Source: an uncultured Collinsella sp. (GTDB lineage: Bacteria > Actinomycetota > Coriobacteriia > Coriobacteriales > Coriobacteriaceae). Taken from it: a stretch of 19,991 nt of DNA. The notes beneath the pieces are model-generated. The model searched no databases. It worked only from the letters and a program-made list of their open reading frames with translations, and was not told the origin of the DNA. The stretch is taken from NCBI GenBank assembly GCA_900544235.1, contig UQUL01000036.1, forward strand, positions 1-19,991, in the 5' to 3' direction. Below are positions 14,085 to 19,991 of the stretch, piece by piece (within the stretch, counting starts at the first letter, position 1; every line of letters starts with the position of its first letter). Made by a program: the position numbers and the translations under genes.

Positions 14085-14104
14085 GTATGGATGGAGGTGC
14101 CGCA

Positions 14105-14599
14105 ATGGTCAAGACCAAGACCGAGCAGGCGATCATCAACGCGCTCGAGGCCGTCGCTCCCCAGCACGATGTCGACATCGTCGACGTCGAGCTCGTGGGT
14201 GCCACCAAGGCCCCCTGCGTGCGCGTGCGTATCGAGGGTGCCGAGGGTCAGAGCCTGTCGCTCAACGACGTCACGGCCAACACCAAGTGGGTCGGCGATG
14301 TGATTGAGGAGCTCGACCCCATCTCTTCGAGCTATACGCTCGAGGTGTCGAGCCCTGGCATGGCGCGCCCGCTACGCCGCCCGTGCGACTTTGCCCGCTT
14401 TGTGGGCGAGAACTGTGAGCTCACCTCCACCGCCACCGAGGGCCGTCGCAAGTACGCCGGCAAGATTGCCGCCGCCACCGAGACGAACGTGACCCTCGAG
14501 CTCGAGGACGGCGAGTCCGTCACCCTCGATTTCTCTGATGTTAAAAAGTGCAAGTTGAAGCCCACCTATGACTTCAAGCCCGCGAAGGAAGGAAAGTAA
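14105..14599 (+). CDS. rimP: Ribosome maturation factor RimP
   Basis: A 164-residue protein needed for late assembly of the 30S subunit. The N-terminal domain holds VDIVDVELVG and the family motif YTLEVSSPGMARPL, with the C-terminal Sm-like barrel (KYAGKIAAATETNVTLELED) after it. ATG 14105 follows GGAGG by 7 nt. It is the first gene of the operon and ends one base before the nusA start, with the nusA ribosome binding site inside its last codons. The frame is open upstream to 13952, but the leader terminator and promoter exclude that extension. Confidence 0.93.
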   Translation: MVKTKTEQAIINALEAVAPQHDVDIVDVELVGATKAPCVRVRIEGAEGQSLSLNDVTANTKWVGDVIEELDPISSSYTLEVSSPGMARPLRRPCDFARFVGENCELTSTATEGRRKYAGKIAAATETNVTLELEDGESVTLDFSDVKKCKLKPTYDFKPAKEGK

Positions 14600-14600
14600 G

Positions 14601-15848
14601 ATGGCAGCATCCGACATGATGTCCGCCCTGATGGAGCTTTGCCAGGAGAAGCACATCGACCAGCTCTACCTGATCGACCGCCTGGAGCAGTCGCTCGCTA
14701 AGAGCTATGCCGAGATCCTGCATCTTGAGTGGGGCGCCAAGGTGACCATCGACCGCACCACCGGCAAGATCTACGTCTACCGCCTGGAGCCGATCGACGA
14801 TTCCATGGACGAGGAGGGTAACTTCACCGAGTTCGAGGAGATCGACGTCACCCCCAAGAACACGAGCCGCATCGCCGCCCAGCACGCCAAGGCCGAGATC
14901 AACGCCATCGTGCGCAACTCCGCCCGCGAGCAGATCTACGAGGAGTTCTCCGGCCGCATCGGTGACCTCATCAGCGGTACCGTGCTGCAGTCCACACCCG
15001 ACTTCACGATCGTCAAGATTCGCGAGGGCGTCGAGGCCGAGCTGCCGCACTTCGACCAGCGCCGTTACGAGAACGAGCGCAACGAGCGTCCGATGGGCGA
15101 GCGCTACCTGCACAACCAGCACATCAAGGCCGTGATTATCGACGTTCGCGACCCCAACTCCAACCTGCAGCCGGTTCGTGGCGAGCACAGCCGTCCGCCG
15201 ATTGTCATCTCCCGTACCCACCCCGAGCTCATGCGTCGTCTGTTTGAACAGGAGGTGCCCGAGATCTATGAGGGCACCGTCCAGATCAAGTCGATCGCCC
15301 GCGAGCCCGGCCAGCGCTCCAAGGTCGCCGTCCACTCACTCGACGATCGCCTGGATCCCGTTGGCGCCTGCGTCGGCCCCAAGGGCAGCCGTGTTCGCGC
15401 TGTCGTGGGCGAGCTCCGTGGCGAGCGCGTCGACGTCATCCTGTGGGATGCCGATCCTGCCGTCTACGTCGCCAACGCCCTGTCGCCCGCTAAGGTCACC
15501 CGCGTCCTCATCGACGAGGAGAAGGCCTACGCCGGCGTCATCGTGCCCGACGACCAGCTGTCCCTCGCCATCGGCAAGGAGGGCCAGAACGCCCGCCTCG
15601 CCGCGCGCCTGACCGGCTGGCACATCGACATCAAGTCCGAGACGCTTGCTGCCGACATCCTCAAGAACGTTCCCGTTCACGAGGAGCCCGCCGCCGACCT
15701 GATCGGTGACGAGGAGGACGAGGACGTCCGCCGCTGCGAGTACGTGTCCGAGGACGGCATCCAGTGCCGCAACCAGGCTCGTCCCGGCTCCCGTTTCTGC
15801 GGTGTCCATGACACCGACGCCTTCGATGATGCGGAGGACCTGATCTAG
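14601..15848 (+). CDS. nusA: Transcription termination/antitermination factor NusA with Cys/His tail
   Basis: A 415-residue NusA that binds RNA polymerase and modulates pausing, termination and antitermination. The N-terminal polymerase-binding domain is at about 1-125, and the S1 domain follows (GDLISGTVLQSTPDFTIVKI). KH1 has GPKG at 259-262 and KH2 has GKEG at 325-328. After the KH domains comes an acidic linker (DEEDEDV) and a tail with Cys379, Cys389, Cys400 and His403. This resembles a small zinc-binding motif and is not part of standard NusA. ATG 14601 has a GGAAGGAAAG site. The next gene is infB, without ylxR between. Confidence 0.95.
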   Translation: MAASDMMSALMELCQEKHIDQLYLIDRLEQSLAKSYAEILHLEWGAKVTIDRTTGKIYVYRLEPIDDSMDEEGNFTEFEEIDVTPKNTSRIAAQHAKAEINAIVRNSAREQIYEEFSGRIGDLISGTVLQSTPDFTIVKIREGVEAELPHFDQRRYENERNERPMGERYLHNQHIKAVIIDVRDPNSNLQPVRGEHSRPPIVISRTHPELMRRLFEQEVPEIYEGTVQIKSIAREPGQRSKVAVHSLDDRLDPVGACVGPKGSRVRAVVGELRGERVDVILWDADPAVYVANALSPAKVTRVLIDEEKAYAGVIVPDDQLSLAIGKEGQNARLAARLTGWHIDIKSETLAADILKNVPVHEEPAADLIGDEEDEDVRRCEYVSEDGIQCRNQARPGSRFCGVHDTDAFDDAEDLI

Positions 15849-15857
15849 CGCGCGGTT

Positions 15858-15918
15858 GCGCCGGGCGGGTCCCGGCGCGTCTCCCACGCTCGTTCAGTCT
15901 CTAGGCACCCAAGGTGCC
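15858..15918 (+). other. Two hairpins in the nusA-infB gap
   Basis: GCGCCGGG (15858-15865) pairs perfectly with CCCGGCGC (15871-15878). GGCACC (15904-15909) pairs with GGTGCC (15913-15918) around CAA. Neither has a T-tract, so termination is unlikely. They may be RNA processing or stability elements, or control infB translation, since the second ends 21 nt before the infB start. Confidence 0.45.
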
Positions 15919-15939
15919 AGAAAGGGTAGGTGAAGTCAT

Positions 15940-18654
15940 ATGGCAAAAGTCCGTGTGTCCACCCTGGCCAAAGAGTTCGGCATGACCTCCAAGGAACTGA
16001 TGGGTCATCTCGCCGATATGAAGATTCCCGCTAAGTCCGCTTCCTCCACCTTGGAGGACGCTTATGTCGCTATGGTCCGCAAGCAGCTCGCCTCGGTGAT
16101 CGAGGCCCGCGCTCAGGAAGTCGAGGCCGCTAAGCAGGCCGAGGAGCAGGCGGCTGCCGCCGAGGAGGCTGCACGCGCCGCCGAGGCCGAGCGCGAGCGC
16201 ATCGCCGCCGAGAAGGCACGCGAGGAGGAGCGCCGCCAGTTTGCCGCAGCCCAGGCTGCCGAGGAGGCCGCCCGCGCCGAGGCCGAGGCCAAGAAGAAAG
16301 CCGAGCAGGAGCGCCTCGCCCGCGAGAAGGAGGAGGCTGCCCGCGAGGCCCAGCGCCGTGCCGTTCCCGCTTCCGACTCCGGTTCGCGCTTCCGTTCGCT
16401 GCTCGACCAGATCGCCGCACAGGAGACCGTGCTCAAGGAGAAGAAGGACGCCGAGGACAAGGCCAAGGCCGAGCGCGCCGCCGAGCGCGGCAACCGTCGT
16501 GGCGGTAACAACGACCGCCGCGGTGGCCGTCGTAACGATCGCAACGCTTCCGACAACAACTCCGAGCGCAACGCCTCCGAGAGCCGTCCGCACAGCCATC
16601 GCACCAACGCCAGCAACAACGTCGCTGCTGGCATTGACTTCCCCAACCCCGATAAACAGGGCAAGGGCAAGAAGCGCAAGGGCGGTCACAACAACGAAGA
16701 GGACCACTACAGCCGCATGGCTCGCGAGGCCGAGGAGTACAGCCGCGAGAAGGTGCTCGAGGAGGCTCGTGCTGCCGTCGAGGAGGCCTCTCGCGAGTCC
16801 ACCGGTCGCCGCAAGAAGCGCAAGGAGAAGCGCGAGCGCGAGGCTGCCAAGGCGCAGGAGGAGCGCAAGATAGAGGAGGCGCTGGCCCAGGGCGTGAACC
16901 CCGAGGACCTCGACGCCATCAAGGTCTCCCAGGGCGTTACCGTCCAGGAGCTTGCCGAGGCGCTCGACGTTCCGGCCAACGACATCATCAAGCGCCTGTT
17001 CCTGCTTGGTACGCCGCTCACCATGACGCAGTCCATGTCCGACGACCTCGTCGAGCTCGTCGCCGACGACCTGGGTCGTCAGATCAAGATCATCACCCCC
17101 GAGGAGGAGAACACCTTCTCGTTCTATGACGATCCCGCCGACCTTAAGCCGCGCGCCCCGGTCGTCACCGTCATGGGCCACGTCGACCACGGCAAGACGT
17201 CGCTGCTCGACGCCATCCGTCACACCGGCGTTGCTGCCGGCGAGGCGGGCGGCATTACGCAGGCCATCGGCGCTTCGCAGGTCATGATCAACGACCGCAA
17301 GATCACCTTCATCGATACCCCGGGCCACGCCACCTTTACGGCTATGCGTGCCCGTGGCGCCAAGGTGACCGACATCGTCATCCTGATCGTCGCCGCCGAC
17401 GACGGCGTCATGCCCCAGACGGTCGAGTCGATCAACCACGCCAAGGCCGCCGGCGTACCCATCGTCGTTGCCGTCAACAAGATCGATAAGCCCGGCGCTA
17501 ACCCCGACCGTGTGCGTCAGGAACTCACCGAGTACGGCGTCATCCCCGAGGAGTGGGGCGGACAGAACATGTTCGTCAACATCTCGGCTAAGCAGAAGAT
17601 CGGTATCGACGACCTTCTGGAGACCGTGCTGCTCCAGGCAGATGTGCTCGAGCTCAAGGCCAATCCGGACACCTTTGCCTCCGGCAACGTCCTCGAGGCC
17701 AAGCTCGACAAGGGCCGCGGCTCGGTCGCTACCGTGCTTGTGACCCGCGGTACCCTGCACGTGGGCGATACGCTGGTCGCTGGTCTTACCTACGGCCGCG
17801 TCCGCGCCATGCTCGACCCCAAGGGTCGCGCCGTCACCGAGGCCGGTCCCTCCGACGCTGTCGAGATCCTGGGTCTGCAGTCTGTGCCCAACGCCGGCGA
17901 CGAGTTCCGCGTGTTCGAGGACGAGCGCGAGGCTCGCGCCCTTGCCGACGAGCGTTCGCTCAAGGCCCGTATCGAGGAGCAGAGCCGCGTCAAGCACGTC
18001 ACGCTCGAGAACCTCTTCGAGACCATTGCCGACGCCGAGGTCAAGGAGCTCAACCTGATCATCAAGGCCGACGTCCAGGGTTCCATCGAGGCCCTTCAGG
18101 ACTCGCTCGACAAGATGGATCAGTCCGAGGTTCGCATCAACACGATCCACTCCGCCGTTGGCGCCATCAACGAGACCGACGTCGTCCTGGCCGACGCCTC
18201 TAACGCCATCATCATCGGCTTTGGCGTCCGTCCCGACGGTAAGGCCCGCTCCGCCGCCGAGCGCGAGGGCGTCGAGATCCGTTGCTACGACGTCATCTAC
18301 AAGTGCCTCGAGGAGCTCGACGCCGCCCGTATCGGCATGCTCAAGCCCACCGAGGTCGAGGTCGCCACGGGTACCGCGACCGTCCTGGACACCTTCAAGG
18401 TGCCCAAAGTCGGTATCGCCGCCGGTGTCCGCGTCGAAGAGGGCGAGATCGCCGCGACCGATTCCGTGCGTCTGGTGCGCGACGGTATCGTGGTCTTCAA
18501 CGGCAAGATCGCCTCGATGCGCCACTACAAGGACGAGGCCAAGAGCCTCAAGAGCGGTTCCGAGGGCGGCATTGGCCTGGAGAACTTCCAGGACATCAAG
18601 CCCGGCGACCAGATCGAGGGTTACCGCATCGACCAGGTTGCCCGTACCGAGTAG
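15940..18654 (+). CDS. infB: Translation initiation factor IF-2
   Basis: A 904-residue GTPase that brings initiator tRNA to the 30S subunit. An IF2_N domain is at 1-50 (VSTLAKEFGMTSKELMGHL). A long Ala/Glu/Arg-rich charged coil follows, then an Arg/Asn/Gly-rich low-complexity stretch to about 320. A second IF2_N domain is at about 328-380. The G domain has GHVDHGKT (413-420), DTPGH (459-463), NKID (513-516) and SAK. The C-terminal domains end normally. The start at 15940 has AGGTGA 6 nt upstream. The linker composition is usual for high-GC actinobacteria. It lies 91 bp after nusA and 11 bp before rbfA. Confidence 0.97.
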   Translation: MAKVRVSTLAKEFGMTSKELMGHLADMKIPAKSASSTLEDAYVAMVRKQLASVIEARAQEVEAAKQAEEQAAAAEEAARAAEAERERIAAEKAREEERRQFAAAQAAEEAARAEAEAKKKAEQERLAREKEEAAREAQRRAVPASDSGSRFRSLLDQIAAQETVLKEKKDAEDKAKAERAAERGNRRGGNNDRRGGRRNDRNASDNNSERNASESRPHSHRTNASNNVAAGIDFPNPDKQGKGKKRKGGHNNEEDHYSRMAREAEEYSREKVLEEARAAVEEASRESTGRRKKRKEKREREAAKAQEERKIEEALAQGVNPEDLDAIKVSQGVTVQELAEALDVPANDIIKRLFLLGTPLTMTQSMSDDLVELVADDLGRQIKIITPEEENTFSFYDDPADLKPRAPVVTVMGHVDHGKTSLLDAIRHTGVAAGEAGGITQAIGASQVMINDRKITFIDTPGHATFTAMRARGAKVTDIVILIVAADDGVMPQTVESINHAKAAGVPIVVAVNKIDKPGANPDRVRQELTEYGVIPEEWGGQNMFVNISAKQKIGIDDLLETVLLQADVLELKANPDTFASGNVLEAKLDKGRGSVATVLVTRGTLHVGDTLVAGLTYGRVRAMLDPKGRAVTEAGPSDAVEILGLQSVPNAGDEFRVFEDEREARALADERSLKARIEEQSRVKHVTLENLFETIADAEVKELNLIIKADVQGSIEALQDSLDKMDQSEVRINTIHSAVGAINETDVVLADASNAIIIGFGVRPDGKARSAAEREGVEIRCYDVIYKCLEELDAARIGMLKPTEVEVATGTATVLDTFKVPKVGIAAGVRVEEGEIAATDSVRLVRDGIVVFNGKIASMRHYKDEAKSLKSGSEGGIGLENFQDIKPGDQIEGYRIDQVARTE

Positions 18655-18665
18655 GGGGTAGCGCT

Positions 18666-19076
18666 ATGAAGCAAACGCAGGCAACCCGCCGTCTGGGCGA
18701 GCAGCTTCGCGAGAAGCTCGGTTATATCCTGCTCTTTGAGGTTTCCGATCCGCGTCTCGACCTGGTTACTTTGACCGCGGTCGAGGTCGCGGTGGACCGT
18801 TCGTTCGCGCGCGTGTACGTGTCGTGCGATGCGAGCCGCTACGATGAGGTCATGGAGGCGCTCGCAAGTGCCAAGGGCCGTATTCGCAGCCTGTTGGCTC
18901 GCTCGCTCGATTGGCGTGTCACGCCCGAGCTCGATTTTCGCATCGATCGCTCGACCGATGAGGCCGAGCGCATCACGCGTGCGCTGGAAAACGTTCCCGC
19001 CACGCTTGCGATCGAAAAGGACGAGGACGGCTATCCGATAGCGGATGCCGCCCAGGAGGCAGCTTTAGATGACTAA
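18666..19076 (+). CDS. rbfA: Ribosome-binding factor A
   Basis: A 136-residue KH-like protein that helps 30S maturation and 16S rRNA 5'-end processing. It matches the family at QLREKLGYILLFEVSDPRLD, the VTLTAVEVAVDRSFARVYVS strand and RSLLARSLDWRVTPELDFRI. An acidic tail follows. ATG 18666 is preceded by an AGGGGGT site right after the infB stop. Its last 8 bases overlap the start of the next gene, a sign of translational coupling. Confidence 0.93.
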   Translation: MKQTQATRRLGEQLREKLGYILLFEVSDPRLDLVTLTAVEVAVDRSFARVYVSCDASRYDEVMEALASAKGRIRSLLARSLDWRVTPELDFRIDRSTDEAERITRALENVPATLAIEKDEDGYPIADAAQEAALDD

Positions 19077-19946
19077 TTCCGCCGACCTCGCCTCGTGCGA
19101 GTCTGCAGATATTCAGCGACGCATCCTCGAGCTCATCGAGGGTGCGTCCTCCATTGCGATTTCGGGACATACTTCTCCCGATGGCGATGCCTTGGGCTCC
19201 GTATTGGGTCTGGGCCTTTCGCTCATGAAGTTTTTCCCCAACAAGGACATTGCCCTGCTGCTGGCAGACGATGACCCAGTTCCGCGCATCTACCGCTTTA
19301 TGGAAGGCTCCGATCGCCTGGTGCCGGCATCTGCGCACACCGGCAATCCTGACCTGTTCATCTCGGTGGACGTGCCGGTCGTCGAGCGCCTCAATAATTC
19401 CGCCGAGGTGCTTCGCCGCTCCAAGCATGTGGTGTGCTTCGACCACCATCCGGCGCGCGAGGAGTTTGCCGAGCTCAGCCTGAGGCGCGTCGAAGCTGCA
19501 GCCTGCGCTATGATCATCGACCGCTTCTTGGACAATTGTGGCATTGTCGCACGTGATGGCGTTGCGACCTGCCTGCTGTGTGGCTTGGTTACCGATACCG
19601 GCCGTTTTCAGTACCAAAACGCCGATGCCGCCGCGTTCCATGCGGCCTCGCGCCTGGTGGCGCACGGTGCCGATCCGGCGCGCGTTGCGCTCGAGGTCTA
19701 CCAGAGCATGCGCGTTGAGTTTTTGCACCTCAAGTCCATTGTCATGGGTCGCATTAAGACGGTCGCGCATGGGCGCGTGGCGTATAGCTATGCCTACCAG
19801 AGCGACCTTGAAGCCTGCGGCGTCACCTCGGACGAGTGCGACGGCCTGGTCGATGTGGTGCGTTCGGTGATGGGCGTCGAGGTCTGCATGTTCTTAAAGG
19901 GCATTGAGGGCGATACCAAGGTGCGTGGCAACCTGCGCTCCAAGGG
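19069..19946 (+). CDS. DHH-family phosphoesterase (NrnA-like), 3' end missing
   Basis: About 292 genomic residues of a DHH/DHHA1 phosphoesterase, the class that includes NrnA, which degrades nanoRNA, pAp or c-di-AMP products. Metal ligands are visible: SGHTSPDGDALGS (His34, Asp38, Asp40), Asp101 in SVDVP, the DHH at 125-127 (CFDHHP), and Asp176 in VTDTGRF. The C-terminal DHHA1 domain begins around KSIVMGRIKTV and is cut near its substrate-binding glycine-rich end by the contig edge. The start overlaps rbfA by 8 bases, with AGGAGG 9 nt upstream. Codons after 19946 come from the adapter. The order rbfA then DHH phosphoesterase is common in Firmicutes and Actinobacteria. Confidence 0.9.
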
Positions 19947-19991
19947 CTGTCTCTTATACACATCTCCGAGCCCACGAGACGCGTAGTAATC
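19947..19991 (+). other. Nextera i7-side adapter, index and Tn5 mosaic end (artefact)
   Basis: Bases 19947-19965 are the Tn5 mosaic end in reverse orientation (CTGTCTCTTATACACATCT). Bases 19966-19980 are the Read 2 stem (CCGAGCCCACGAGAC). GCGTAGTA (19981-19988) is an 8-base index, from memory N719, and ATC starts the P7 sequence. This is library sequence. The peptide LLYTSPSPRDA read through it is a known adapter translation, not protein. Confidence 0.98.

Noticed and set aside
15901..18525. 874-codon open frame on the minus strand opposite infB
   Set aside because: Same composition effect; infB is unmistakable on the plus strand.

Overview
The window looks like a contig from a high-GC Coriobacteriia genome, most likely Collinsella or a close relative. 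This rests on the block rimP-nusA-infB-rbfA-DHH phosphoesterase, the strong GC bias at third codon positions, the GC-rich intergenic palindromes and the form of the IMP dehydrogenase. It is an inference from the sequence alone. Both ends are sequencing adapter rather than genome: bases 1-39 and 19947-19991 match Illumina Nextera/Tn5 tagmentation ends, so the native sequence is about 40-19946.

Region 1 (40-3284) is an accessory, defence-like island. After a probable terminator of an off-window gene comes a promoter and a tight two-gene operon. It encodes an AAA15/RloA (AbiLi-like) ATPase and an RloB (AbiLii-like) protein with a TOPRIM-like acidic pattern. Behind it lie the broken N-terminal part of an Abi_2/AbiF-type abortive infection gene, a two-hairpin structure upstream that may be its cognate small RNA, and a small XRE-type helix-turn-helix gene that appears to have lost its own 5' end.

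Region 2 (3461-7735) is a sucrose utilisation locus: a LacI-family repressor, two LacI/cre-type operators, a sucrose-type PTS EIIBC permease and a GH32 sucrose-6-phosphate hydrolase, closed by a strong terminator. The permease would import and phosphorylate sucrose and the GH32 enzyme would split sucrose-6-phosphate. The EIIA domain must come from elsewhere.

Region 3 (7757-9194) holds a convergent pair: a Cys/Met-metabolism PLP-fold protein whose catalytic lysine position is alanine, and a ModE-like winged-helix regulator. Their stop codons lie in the two ends of one 106-bp palindrome.

Region 4 (9388-13911) carries IMP dehydrogenase and leucyl-tRNA synthetase. The 370 bp between them contains a REP-like palindrome, a 15-bp terminator hairpin and a 119-bp near-perfect inverted repeat ending just before the leuS ribosome binding site.

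Region 5 (13998-19946) is the translation/transcription operon rimP-nusA-infB-rbfA-DHH phosphoesterase. It is driven by a good promoter followed at once by an attenuator-like terminator. nusA has an added Cys/His tail, and the ylxR gene often found between nusA and infB is absent. The last gene is cut by the contig end.
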